NCBI RefSeq assembly: GCF_900089585.1
Contig: NZ_FLRH01000004.1
Location: 2,067,389 to 2,131,388, forward strand
Reading direction: 5' to 3'
From: Micromonospora sediminicola
GTDB taxonomy: Bacteria > Actinomycetota > Actinomycetes > Mycobacteriales > Micromonosporaceae
Length of the DNA stretch: 64,000 nucleotides
The notes under the pieces were generated by a model. The model worked only from the letters and a program-made list of their open reading frames with translations, ran no database searches and was not told where the DNA came from. The position numbers and the translations under genes were made by a program. Of this stretch, positions 1-7,831 are shown piece after piece; position 1 is the stretch's first letter, and each line of letters begins with the position of its first letter.

Positions 1-488
1 CACCGGACGGCTCCGAGGGTGGGCTGCTCGCGTTCGCGCAGCAGAAGCGGCTCGCCTTCAAGGAGCAGGTGACCATCTACACCGACGACACCAAGCAGTA
101 CCCCCTCCTCGGCTTCAAGGCCCGCCAGCGGCTCGACCTCGGCGCCACCTACGACGTGACCGATCACGCCGGCACCCCGATCGGCCTGTTCCGCAAGGAC
201 TTCGCCCAGTCGCTGCTGCGGTCCACCTGGCACGTCGAGCAGCCCGGCCTGCCGCCCGCGACCGGTCAGGAGCGCAGCCTGCCGGTGGCGCTGCTGCGCC
301 GCTTCGTCGACTCGCTCTCCTGGCTGCCCTACCACTTCGACTTCGTGGCCGGCGGTCAGCCGGTGTTCTCGGTCGACAAGAAGTGGGGCCTGCGCGACCG
401 GTACGTCGTCGACATCCAGCACCCGCAGATCGACCGTCGTCTGGTCATCGCCATGGCGATCGGCCTGGACGCGCTCCAGTCCCGCTGA
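1..488 (+). CDS. LURP-one-related / Tubby C-terminal-like protein (5' partial)
   Basis: The reading frame is open from base 3, so the true start lies before the window; the GTG at 69 is internal. The visible part reads like the LURP-one/scramblase-related (Tubby C2-like) family: a beta-rich segment with KQYPLLGFKARQRLDLG and DHAGTPIGLFRKDFAQSLLRS, then a closing hydrophobic helix IAMAIGLDALQSR, which is typical of the family end. These proteins are thought to bind membranes or lipids, but no enzymatic activity is established for the actinobacterial members. It is convergent with the pilus operon and separated from it by a hairpin. The family call is from recognition, without a search. Confidence 0.7.
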   Translation, partial: PDGSEGGLLAFAQQKRLAFKEQVTIYTDDTKQYPLLGFKARQRLDLGATYDVTDHAGTPIGLFRKDFAQSLLRSTWHVEQPGLPPATGQERSLPVALLRRFVDSLSWLPYHFDFVAGGQPVFSVDKKWGLRDRYVVDIQHPQIDRRLVIAMAIGLDALQSR

Positions 489-498
489 CCCCTCCACC

Positions 499-535
499 GG
501 CCGGCGGCGCGAGGCCGTCACCCGCGCCGCCGGCC
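499..535. terminator. Bidirectional hairpin terminator between convergent genes
   Basis: A perfect 13-bp stem (499-511 pairing with 523-535, GGCCGGCGGCGCG on the left arm) with an 11-nt loop lies in the 56-nt gap between the LURP-one-like gene and the end of the pilus operon. There is no T-tract on either side, which is usual in high-GC actinomycetes. Confidence 0.65.
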
Positions 536-544
536 GAGCTGGTC

Positions 545-937
545 TCACCCCCCGTCGGCCTGGACCGGGCCCGCCCGCGACGTGGCGGTGGCGACGCGGG
601 CCAGCCCCGGCAGCGGCGCCACCCGCACCTGGGCCGTGACGACAAGGTCGAGGCCGTCGACCCGGCACCCGGCCAGCCGACCGCCGTTGGCCGAGACCAG
701 CGCGGCAGCCCGCGCACAGGCGGAGTCGACACCGTCGAGCACCCGGACGGCCCCCGCGAGTGCGCCGAAGTCGGCCGCGACGCGGGCCTGGTGGCGGGCG
801 CACCGGGCGGCGCCGAGCCCGGCCCCGAACAGCCCGACGAGCACGAACACCAGGCCGATCGCGAGCAGGCACACCGTCGCGCCGCCCCGCTCGTCCGACG
901 CCCGCCGGGACGCCGACGACCGCCTCCGCGATCTCAC
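545..937 (-). CDS. TadE-like membrane protein, Rv3654c family (last gene of Tad operon)
   Basis: A 130-aa protein starting at a GTG that overlaps the stop of the upstream TadE gene (GTGA). A basic N-terminus is followed by DERGGATVCLLAIGLVF, the hydrophobic N-terminal helix typical of TadE/Rv3654c-type minor pilins, and then a small soluble domain with RHQARVAADFGALAGA, a motif common in helicase/secretion-neighbourhood TadE-like proteins. It is probably a pilus-associated pseudopilin inserted in the cytoplasmic membrane. The longer frame upstream of 937 is a shadow of tadE. Confidence 0.75.
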   Translation of the reverse strand: MRSRRRSSASRRASDERGGATVCLLAIGLVFVLVGLFGAGLGAARCARHQARVAADFGALAGAVRVLDGVDSACARAAALVSANGGRLAGCRVDGLDLVVTAQVRVAPLPGLARVATATSRAGPVQADGG

Positions 938-1392
938 GGCACGGGCCCGGGAAGCCCGGGCTCCACGGCGGCCACCGCGACACCGGACACCGTCAACCCG
1001 GGCAGCCGCGCCCCGAACGTCCGCACCGGTACCCGGACGGACGCGGTCACCCGGTCGTCGGCCACGCTCACCGCCACCTCCGCACCGGCGGGGGCGTACC
1101 GGGCGCCGGCGGCCGACCCGGACCCGCCGCGCGCGGCGGCGAGCGCCGCCTCCCGGGCCGCATCGAGACATGCCGCCCGGGTGGTGACCGCGTCGACCGC
1201 GGTGAGCCCGGCGAGGAGGAGGAGCATCAACGCCGGCAGGCCGGCCGCCAGCTCGGCGGTGAACGATCCGCGCTCGCGCGAGCGTCGTCGACCGGCCGGG
1301 CCGGGGCCCGGCACCGCGACGTCGCCCGACGGGGACGTCGGAGCAGCCGCACGCCGACCGCGCCGCCGGCCGGCCCACCGGCGTCCGGTCAC
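934..1392 (-). CDS. TadE family minor pilin-like protein
   Basis: A 152-aa protein starting at GTG 1392 inside the stop of the pilin gene (GTGA overlap). An arginine-rich leader of about 40 residues precedes ERGSFTAELAAGLPALMLLLLAG, which has the glutamate-containing hydrophobic segment expected of TadE pseudopilins. The C-terminal part (about residues 70-150) is a small, probably extracytoplasmic domain. In Tad systems such proteins are assembled with, or cap, the Flp pilus. Tight overlaps on both sides place it firmly in the operon. Confidence 0.8.
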   Translation of the reverse strand: MTGRRWAGRRRGRRAAAPTSPSGDVAVPGPGPAGRRRSRERGSFTAELAAGLPALMLLLLAGLTAVDAVTTRAACLDAAREAALAAARGGSGSAAGARYAPAGAEVAVSVADDRVTASVRVPVRTFGARLPGLTVSGVAVAAVEPGLPGPVP

Positions 1393-1556
1393 TTCAGGGC
1401 CCGGTCGATGACGGCGGTCAACGCGGACTGCACGTTCCCCGAAGTGAGCACCTTCAACAGGATCCCGGCGAAGGCGACCGCGGCGAGCGTCCCCACGGCG
1501 TACTCCGCGGTGTTCATGCCGGCGTCGCCCCGCAGTCGGGCGAGGAGCTTGCGCAT
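1389..1556 (-). CDS. DUF4244 Flp-type pilin
   Basis: A 55-aa protein, MRKLLARLRGDAGMNTAEYA at the start, followed by a 20-residue hydrophobic helix. The G-M-x-T-A-E-Y pattern with Glu five residues after the presumed processing Gly is the type IV prepilin signature in its short Flp/DUF4244 form. It is the only gene in the operon not overlapped by its upstream neighbour: 23 nt separate it from tadC and it has its own Shine-Dalgarno (AAAGGAC, about 1565-1571), fitting a need for more subunits than assembly factors. No prepilin peptidase gene is in the window. Confidence 0.85.
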   Translation of the reverse strand: MRKLLARLRGDAGMNTAEYAVGTLAAVAFAGILLKVLTSGNVQSALTAVIDRALK

Positions 1557-1579
1557 CTCGTACGTCCTTTCTCGATGGT

Positions 1580-2308
1580 TCAGAGCACGTCGCCGAGGAC
1601 GGCGACGATCACCGGCACCAGACCGGCGAGAATGAAGGCGGGCAGGAAGCACAGCCCGAGCGGCAGCACGATGAGCACACCCGCGCGGCGGGCCGCCGCC
1701 TCGGCGGCGGTGGACCGCTCGGCCCGCAGGTCGTCGGCGAGGCGGGTGAGCGCGCCGGCCAGCGCGGCGCCGCTGTTCGAGGAGCGGATCGCCGCCTGGA
1801 CCAGGCCCTCCGCGCCGACGACCGTGCGCAGGTGTGCCCAGGCCTCGATCGCCGTACCGCCCAGGCCGATCGTGCGGCCCACCCGGCCCAGCCGGTCGGC
1901 GAGCGGCCCGCCGAGCGCCTCCGCCACCGCGAGCGCCGAACGGTCGACGGGTGCGCCGGCGCGAAGCGCGGCGGCCAGCAGGTCGGCGGCGAGCGGCAGG
2001 TCGGCGACCTCGCGCAGGCGCCGCTCCCGCGCCGCGCGCGGCTCGATCCGGTGCAGCAGGCGGTCGGCGGCGACGCCGGCCAGGGACCCGGCGGCCAGGC
2101 CCGCCACGCCGCCGACGACGACGGACATCGCCACCCCGGCCAGGATCGCGGCCCAGCGGACCCGGTCCGGCCACCAGGCCGGGCGGGCCCGCACCGGAGC
2201 GGGTGCGAGCCGGCGCAGCCGCCGGACCGGCCGGACGACCGGCCCGGCCACGACGAGGAACGACGCGGCGCCCACGAGACAGAGAGCGGCGACCGCCTGG
2301 CGGGCCAT
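1580..2308 (-). CDS. tadC: Type II secretion F family protein, TadC-like
   Basis: A 242-aa inner-membrane protein. A GspF/T2SSF-like helical domain (about residues 80-210, with ADLLAAALRAGAPVDRSALA and SSNSGAALAGALTRLADDLR) is flanked by membrane segments near residues 5-22, 50-80 and 215-240 (VLIVLPLGLCFLPAFILAGL). The start is ATG 2308, which shares its A with the tadB stop (TGATG). In Tad systems TadB and TadC form the membrane platform on which the TadA ATPase acts. Length and context fit well. Confidence 0.85.
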   Translation of the reverse strand: MARQAVAALCLVGAASFLVVAGPVVRPVRRLRRLAPAPVRARPAWWPDRVRWAAILAGVAMSVVVGGVAGLAAGSLAGVAADRLLHRIEPRAARERRLREVADLPLAADLLAAALRAGAPVDRSALAVAEALGGPLADRLGRVGRTIGLGGTAIEAWAHLRTVVGAEGLVQAAIRSSNSGAALAGALTRLADDLRAERSTAAEAAARRAGVLIVLPLGLCFLPAFILAGLVPVIVAVLGDVL

Positions 2309-3135
2309 CAGGCCGCCCGCCCGGGCCCCGCACCGAGCCGCTCCGCCCAGAGGAGCCCACCGATCTGGAGCACGACCGCCGCCACGGCGCTGCCACCGCC
2401 CACCGGGGTGTGCAGGAGCACCGCCACCGGGTCGACGCCGATCGCGTAGCCGAGACCGATCCCGCCGAGCGGCAGCGCGGCGAGCAGCCACGCCGTCGCC
2501 CGGGCGCCGGCCGCCTGTGCCGCCGCCGACGCCAGGCCCCGGTCGGCCGCGCGGGCGTCGGCCTCGACGCGTTCGAGCAGGTCGGCCAGAGGCGCTCCGG
2601 TGCGGTCGGCCAGCCGCACGGCGGCCCGGGCGAGACGGGCGGTGCGCCCGGCACCGTCGTCGAGCACCCCGTCGACGGGCAGGCCGGCCCGCAGGTCGGC
2701 GGCGGCCGCGCCGAGCCGGTCGAGATCGCGGCGGTGCACGAGGTCGGCCGCCCGGCGGGCACGTCGGCGCAGCACCGCCCGGGCTCCGAGCGTGCCGTAG
2801 GCGGCCAGCACCACCCCGGCCACCGGACCACCGAGCAGGATCCCGGCCCCGCCGCCGAGCAGCGCCGCCAGCGGCAACGCGTGTCGGGCGGGGATCGCCC
2901 GCTGGAGCGGCCACTTGACGGGGCTCGGGCCGGGTCGGGAGCCCGACCCGCGCGGGTCGGTGGCCGGGCGGCGGCCACGCGCATCCGCAGCCCGGTCGGC
3001 CACCGGTGAGGTGCGGCCGCCGGCCCGCGGCCCGAGGAGCGCCCGTCGCCGGATCCGGCCGGTACGGGCCGGCCAGGCGACGGTCGCCGCGGCGCCGGCC
3101 AGCAGTACGACCACCAGCCAGGGCTGGCCGGTCAC
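2308..3135 (-). CDS. tadB: Type II secretion F family protein, TadB-like
   Basis: A 275-aa membrane protein starting at GTG 3135, which overlaps the tadA stop (GTGA). Predicted membrane segments are at about residues 5-22 (PWLVVVLLAGAAATVAWP), 85-115, 200-225 and 240-265. The F-domain lies between them, with DLRAGLPVDGVLDDGAGRTA and LADLLERVEADARAADRGL. It is the platform partner of TadC. The much longer frame extending to 4350 overlaps tadA in a different frame and is not real coding sequence upstream of 3135. Confidence 0.85.
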   Translation of the reverse strand: MTGQPWLVVVLLAGAAATVAWPARTGRIRRRALLGPRAGGRTSPVADRAADARGRRPATDPRGSGSRPGPSPVKWPLQRAIPARHALPLAALLGGGAGILLGGPVAGVVLAAYGTLGARAVLRRRARRAADLVHRRDLDRLGAAAADLRAGLPVDGVLDDGAGRTARLARAAVRLADRTGAPLADLLERVEADARAADRGLASAAAQAAGARATAWLLAALPLGGIGLGYAIGVDPVAVLLHTPVGGGSAVAAVVLQIGGLLWAERLGAGPGRAA

Positions 3136-4343
3136 GACGGACCCGCCGAGCCGGGCCACGCGACGCGGAGGACCGGCGGCACGGACACACCCCGCTCGCG
3201 CAACAGGTTGCCGAGGGACCGGGCGGCCAGACCGAGGCCCCGCCCCCGGATCCAGGCCGGTACGACGGTGACCACCCGGTCGGGCCCCTCGGGCAGGAGC
3301 AGGCCGATCGAGTCGAGCACCCGACCCTCGGCGGTCCGGCGTACCTGGAGGACGACCTGGAGGGCGGCCGCGACCTGGGCGTGCAACGCCACCCGGGGCA
3401 GCCCGCCGAGCATGCCCAGCGCCTCCAGCCGCGCCGGCACGTCCGCCGGGGCGTTGGCGTGCAGCGTTCCCGCCCCGCCGTCGTGGCCGGTGTTCAACGC
3501 GGCCAGCAGGTCGACCACCTCGGCGCCTCGGCACTCGCCGACCACCAGCCGGTCCGGTCGCATCCGGAGCGCCTGCCGGACCAGGTCGCCCAGCCCGACC
3601 GCCCCGACGCCCTCCACGTTGGTGGTGCGCGCCTGGAGGCCGATCACGTGCGGATGCACCGGCCGGAGCTCGGCGGCGTCCTCCACCAGCACGATCCGTT
3701 CGGTGCCGGGCACCAGCCCGAGCAGCGTGTTGAGCAGCGTGGTCTTGCCCGAGCCGGTGCCGCCGGTGACCAGGTAGGCCAGCCGGGCGGCGACCACGGC
3801 GTCGAGCAGCGGGGCGACCGGACGCGGCACGGTGCCCCGGGCGACCAGTTCGTCCAGGGTGAACGGTCGCTGACGGAAGGTCCGCAGCGAGAGGTAGGGA
3901 CCGTCGGTCGCCACCGGCGGCAGCACCGCGTGCAGCCGGGTGCCGTCGGGCAGCCGCGCGTCGGCGAAGGGCGAGGCGTCGTCCAGCCGGCGACCGGCGG
4001 CCGAGGTCAGCCGCTGCGCCAGTCGGCGTACGTCGTCGACGGTGCCGAGCGGCACGGCCACCTGGTGCAGCCCTCGCCCGCGGTCGACCCAGACCCGGAC
4101 GCCGTTCACCAGCACGTCGGTGACCTCCGGGTCGGCCAGCAGCGGCGCCAGCGGGCCGGCGCCGACGAGGTCGTCGTGCACCCGGTCGGCGATCCGCAGC
4201 AGGCTGGTGTCGCCGAGCACACCGGCGGACGGCTCGGCGCGTACGGCCGAGACGACCGCGGCGGCGGTGACCGGGGCGTCCTCGGCGACGAACCGGTGCC
4301 GGACACGGACCGCCAGCTCCGCCGGGCGGGCAGGCCCGGTCAC
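3132..4343 (-). CDS. tadA: CpaF/TadA family secretion ATPase
   Basis: A 403-aa cytoplasmic ATPase that powers Tad pilus assembly. Walker A GGTGSGKT is at about residues 194-201, an Asp-box region LVEDAAELR follows at 219-227, the Walker B area RLVVGECRG is at 265-273, and the His box GHDGGAGTLHAN is at 286-297. The N-terminal domain (about 1-150) matches the CpaF type. The GTG 4343 start overlaps the stop of the upstream ssd-like gene (GTGA). The extra 250 codons of the open frame upstream are a shadow of that gene. Confidence 0.92.
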   Translation of the reverse strand: MTGPARPAELAVRVRHRFVAEDAPVTAAAVVSAVRAEPSAGVLGDTSLLRIADRVHDDLVGAGPLAPLLADPEVTDVLVNGVRVWVDRGRGLHQVAVPLGTVDDVRRLAQRLTSAAGRRLDDASPFADARLPDGTRLHAVLPPVATDGPYLSLRTFRQRPFTLDELVARGTVPRPVAPLLDAVVAARLAYLVTGGTGSGKTTLLNTLLGLVPGTERIVLVEDAAELRPVHPHVIGLQARTTNVEGVGAVGLGDLVRQALRMRPDRLVVGECRGAEVVDLLAALNTGHDGGAGTLHANAPADVPARLEALGMLGGLPRVALHAQVAAALQVVLQVRRTAEGRVLDSIGLLLPEGPDRVVTVVPAWIRGRGLGLAARSLGNLLRERGVSVPPVLRVAWPGSAGPS

Positions 4344-5455
4344 GCCGCACCCGCCTCGGACCGGCCGGTCAGCTCGTCGACGAGCCGCTGGCACAGCGCG
4401 GCGAGCGGGCCCTTGCCGGTGGCGCCCGGGGCCTCGCCCCGTTCCAGCCCCCGGCAGAGACCGGGCTCGGGCCGCAGCGTGCCGGCCAGGGGCAGACCGA
4501 GTGCGCGGGACACCTCGGCCGCGCGTAGCCGGCCCGGCGCCGGACCGCGCACGATCACCGCCAGGTCGGCGCAGTGCGGGGCCGCCGCGGCGGCCACCCG
4601 GGCCGCGGCGGCGGTGGCCCGCAGCTCCGCCGGGACCACCAGGAACGCGCGGTCGGCGGCCTGGAGGGCGATCACGGCCGCGTCGTCCAGGTGCCGGGGC
4701 AGGTCGAGCACCACCATGTCGCGCCCGCGCCGGCCGGCGTCGACCGTGGCGGCCATCGCCTCGGCCGGCAGGTGCCGCAGATCGCCCCGATCCCACGAGA
4801 GCACCACCAGGTCGCCCCGGCTCGGTAGGGCGCGGACCAGTGACGGTGGGTCGACCCGACCGTCGGCGCCGGCCAGCTCGGGCCAACGCAGCCCGTCGAG
4901 CTGCTCCCACCCGAGCACCAGGTCGAGCCCGCCGCCCAACGGGTCGGCGTCGACCAGGAGGGTGCGCAGCCGAGCCCGGGCGGCGCTGACGGCCAGCCCG
5001 CCGGCGAGCACACTCGCCCCGGCACCGCCACGCCCGCCCAGCACCGCCACCACCCGTCCCGGAGCCGCTCCGACCGGCCCGACCGCACACTCGGCGAGCC
5101 GGTCGACCAGCCACGGCTCCGCCGCGGGCAGGGTCGCCACGTGTTCGGCGCCGAGCAGCTCGGCCAGCTCCGTACCCGGGTCGAGCTGCCCCGCGCGACC
5201 GACCAGGACCGTGCGGGGGCGGCGCGGGAGGCGCGCCCGCAGGCAGGCCGCCGCCTGGTCGGCGCCGACCAGCACCAGCGGGGCCGGCGCCCAGCGGGCC
5301 CGCGCGGCGGCCGGGTCGGCCGCCAGCTCGACCTCGGTGCCGCCGGCGGCCGCGAGCCGCAGCAGTTCGTCGAGCAGGTCACCGTCGGCCGTCACGAGCA
5401 GGGGCAGGCGACGGTACGGCGGGAGCGGGGTGCGGGGCGGCATGGCGGCCTCCAT
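4340..5455 (-). CDS. ssd: Septum site-determining protein Ssd / TadZ-CpaE-like ATPase-fold protein
   Basis: A 371-aa protein with a receiver-like N-terminal domain (about residues 18-125) and a MinD/ParA-like domain from about 133. The P-loop position reads GGRGGAGAS (140-148): the glycine pattern of the deviant Walker motif is kept but both lysines are absent, so ATP hydrolysis is doubtful. The product resembles mycobacterial Ssd (Rv3660c) and the TadZ/CpaE proteins that position Tad machinery. It is first in the pilus operon. ATG 5455 and ATG 5443 are both possible starts. Confidence 0.8.
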   Translation of the reverse strand: MEAAMPPRTPLPPYRRLPLLVTADGDLLDELLRLAAAGGTEVELAADPAAARARWAPAPLVLVGADQAAACLRARLPRRPRTVLVGRAGQLDPGTELAELLGAEHVATLPAAEPWLVDRLAECAVGPVGAAPGRVVAVLGGRGGAGASVLAGGLAVSAARARLRTLLVDADPLGGGLDLVLGWEQLDGLRWPELAGADGRVDPPSLVRALPSRGDLVVLSWDRGDLRHLPAEAMAATVDAGRRGRDMVVLDLPRHLDDAAVIALQAADRAFLVVPAELRATAAAARVAAAAAPHCADLAVIVRGPAPGRLRAAEVSRALGLPLAGTLRPEPGLCRGLERGEAPGATGKGPLAALCQRLVDELTGRSEAGAA

Positions 5456-5763
5456 CGGTCGGACTCGGACGTGCCGTGCAGGAGCCTGCCCACCCGGACG
5501 GGCCGGCGCCTCCCGCCGGCGCTCCCCTGTGGATGACGAAAGTGGTTGTGGACAGACCGCGCCGAACGAGTGGATCTGTTAAGGACGGGCGCGCGACCCG
5601 ACGGCGGCGATCGTCCGAAAGCGCTGGCCGGGCGGTCGGTCCACCCGGACCCACCGGACAGGGCGGGTGGCACCGCCAGCCATTGACGTCCGCCCTCGCC
5701 CGTCGCGCATAATCGGATCCCCCTGCCGCGACACGGACGGCACCGGCTCGTGGAATCGAGGCC
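5456..5763. promoter_or_regulatory. Divergent intergenic region between the Tad operon and the VHL-like gene
   Basis: 308 nt without a convincing gene. It must contain the promoter for the minus-strand pilus operon and the promoter for the plus-strand gene at 5764. An AT-richer stretch at about 5520-5590 (CTGTTAAGGACG) and a second at 5705-5715 (GCGCATAATCGGATC) are the most promoter-like places. No strong inverted repeat was seen. Confidence 0.4.
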
Positions 5764-6459
5764 ATGACCGATCCACCGCACGGCACCGGAACCCCGCCCA
5801 CCCGGCGTCACGCCCGGGCAGCGCGGCCGGCCGACAGGGATGCCTGGCTGCGGGACCTGTCGCCGGCCACGCGCGCCTCCGTGGCGGTCGGCATCGTGGT
5901 CGTGGTGCTGGCCGGGGCGCTCACCTTCTTCGCCATGCCCCGCCGCCCCGACCTGCCCCCGCCGATCGGCGGCGAGGCGATCCTGGCGTCCCCGGAGCAC
6001 CCCACGTCGGCGGCCGAGCTGCCGACCGACTCGTACTCGCCGGCGCCGGTGTCGCTCTCCACCCGCGCCGCGCTGCCGACCCGGCCGCCGGCACCACCCC
6101 GCCGCACCACCCCGACCGGCCGCCCGCCGACGCCGAGGCCGTCGGTCACCAGCGCCCGGCCGCCCGCGCCCCGGCCCGGTGAACTCACCCCGCTCCCGGC
6201 GTCCCGCGAGTCCACCCTCCGCTCCAGCGGCGGCGGGCCGGAGACCTTCGTCGACTTCGTCAACGCCCGGACGGCGCCCGTCGTCGTGTACTGGCTCGAC
6301 TACGACGGCCAACGCCGCCGGTACGCGGTGCTCCAGGCGGGGCAGACCCACCGGCAGCAGACGTACGTGGGGCATCCGTGGGTGGTGACCGACGAGCGCG
6401 GGCGGGCCCTGGTCTGCTTCGAACCCGCGCGGGAGACGCTGCGCGCCGTGGTCCGCTGA
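5764..6459 (+). CDS. Membrane-anchored protein with C-terminal VHL-beta-like domain
   Basis: A 231-aa protein with a cytoplasmic N-terminus of about 38 residues, one membrane helix (about 39-59, VAVGIVVVVLAGALTFFAMP), a Pro/Thr/Ser-rich linker (about 60-155) and a compact domain at 160-231. That domain aligns with the beta domain of the von Hippel-Lindau protein. The five human hydroxyproline-pocket residues W88, Y98, S111, H115 and W117 fall on W177, Y187, T200, H204 and W206 with identical spacing, around WLDYDG and YVGHPW. The topology puts the domain outside the membrane. VHL-beta domains are known in bacteria, but their ligands are not established. The ligand here is unknown. Confidence 0.8.
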   Translation: MTDPPHGTGTPPTRRHARAARPADRDAWLRDLSPATRASVAVGIVVVVLAGALTFFAMPRRPDLPPPIGGEAILASPEHPTSAAELPTDSYSPAPVSLSTRAALPTRPPAPPRRTTPTGRPPTPRPSVTSARPPAPRPGELTPLPASRESTLRSSGGGPETFVDFVNARTAPVVVYWLDYDGQRRRYAVLQAGQTHRQQTYVGHPWVVTDERGRALVCFEPARETLRAVVR

Positions 6460-6515
6460 CGACCGGCCGGGTCATCCGGTCGCGCTCCACCACCGTTGCC
6501 ACCTGGCGCGGCGGA

Positions 6516-6872
6516 TCACCACGGGCCGCGGTGACCGAGGCCCAGGGCCAGGGCAGCCACCGAGACGGCGAGGAACACGGCCGGTCCGACGAGTTGGCGG
6601 GAGCCCACCCGCAGGTGGGCGACGAACGCGCCGACGAAGTAGAGCACCAGGCCGACGGCGGCGAGCGTGCCCAGCAGCGGCACGGCGAACCCGGCCAGCA
6701 ACCCCGACGAACCCGCCGCGAGCAGCGTGCCCAGCACCGGCGCCCACGAGTGGGGCAGGCGCTTCATGTCCAACTGGGCCTTCGGGTACGGGTGACCGAC
6801 CAGGTAGGTCACGGCCGCGGACCCGGTGAGGACGGCGGCGACGACGGTGACCGTGACGTACGCGGCGAACAT
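6516..6872 (-). CDS. DoxX-like small membrane protein
   Basis: A 118-aa protein with four predicted membrane helices: about 4-24, 45-65 (VLGTLLAAGSSGLLAGFAV), 68-90 and 95-113. The pattern, with YPKAQLDMKRLPHSWAPVLG between helices one and two, fits the DoxX/DoxD-like (DUF4267/SURF4-related) family. The function of this subfamily is not settled; relatives are linked to thiol or redox homeostasis. It is a single gene on the minus strand, convergent with the VHL-like gene. Confidence 0.65.
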   Translation of the reverse strand: MFAAYVTVTVVAAVLTGSAAVTYLVGHPYPKAQLDMKRLPHSWAPVLGTLLAAGSSGLLAGFAVPLLGTLAAVGLVLYFVGAFVAHLRVGSRQLVGPAVFLAVSVAALALGLGHRGPW

Positions 6873-7098
6873 GGGTGCCTCTCCCTGGTGTCGGCGGACC
6901 GTGCACCCACAGGTCGAGACAGCACGCCACGATGTGACAGACCCCGACCGGGATCACAGGGAACCACCACTGCGCGGCGTCGGAGGCCGGTCGTGGATCG
7001 TCGGTGACGTCTCACCTGACAGCCAGACCGGTGCGGCGGGTCGTACGGTCGCCTTCTGGCGGTACCGGCTCGACCTGGCGGCTACGTAGGCTCCATCG

Positions 7099-7425
7099 AT
7101 GCCGGACATCTCGCCTCGACTACGACGCCGCATCGACAGCGACTTCCCCCGCCACGCCGACGTGGTCGTGGCCAGGCTGCACAGCCTCGATCGGCTGATC
7201 ACCGATTCTCGTCAGGATCCAGAACGGATGTTCGCAGCGGTGGTGCGCCTCGCCCACGGCCGACTCGACAAACTCGATCATGCTTCACGTCTGGCCCGAG
7301 ACGATTGGCGTGATCTCCTGGTCGGCGCCGACTTCGGTGACGAGGACTGGCCCGCCCGCCTCGCTACCTGGCTCAACGCTCCGGCGTCGACCGATGACAG
7401 CGGCCATCGCACCGCTCGCTCGTAA
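7099..7425 (+). CDS. Small unknown protein, 108 aa
   Basis: I do not recognise this family. The protein is mainly helical and charged (MPDISPRLRRRIDSDFPRH, then LHSLDRLITDSRQDPERMF and LARDDWRDLLVGADFGDEDW) with no signal peptide or membrane segment. Its codon use is less GC-biased at third positions than that of its neighbours, suggesting later acquisition. The ATG 7099 start fits a leader beginning near 7080. Two stable hairpins follow 100-170 nt downstream. Confidence 0.55.
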   Translation: MPDISPRLRRRIDSDFPRHADVVVARLHSLDRLITDSRQDPERMFAAVVRLAHGRLDKLDHASRLARDDWRDLLVGADFGDEDWPARLATWLNAPASTDDSGHRTARS

Positions 7426-7831
7426 GTTCTGGGCGCTTCGTCCGGGGGGCAGCCGCACCCAGGTGCCGTTCCCTGAGCGGGTGACCAGTTCGTCCGCCAC
7501 TCGGCGGCGCAACGCGCAGCCCGGAAAGGGACGACCCCCGTCGGGGGGAGACGGGGGTCGTCTGTGGTTCGGCTCCGGGGGGGTCGAGCCGAACCGACTC
7601 AGCGGTCACGGGGGGTGCAACCGCCGAGGGCCTGCGGCGACGGGACGTGAACTCCTGTCGTGAGGACAAGCATGCCGCAGCGGACCCTTATACGTCGAGT
7701 GGTGTTCACTCCACGCAAAGCTAATTCCCACCGCAACGGATGTGACCGCCGTCACTCCGCCGGGTGCACCTCGGTCTTCCTGACCCCGGGCGGGCGGCTC
7801 CACCGGGCCTGTCCGGCTAGACTTTCGCGCC
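7426..7831. other. 406-nt intergenic region with two tandem hairpins
   Basis: No convincing gene. Hairpin 1 has 12-bp arms, ACGACCCCCGTC (7531-7542) and its complement (7550-7561), with a G-rich loop. Hairpin 2 has 10-bp arms, GGTTCGGCTC (7566-7575) and 7586-7595. Only 4 nt separate them. Between 7640 and 7831 lies the presumed promoter of the HAD gene, including an AT-richer patch at about 7685-7740. A minus-strand stretch at 7440-7500 reads like a protein fragment but has no supported gene around it. Confidence 0.5.
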
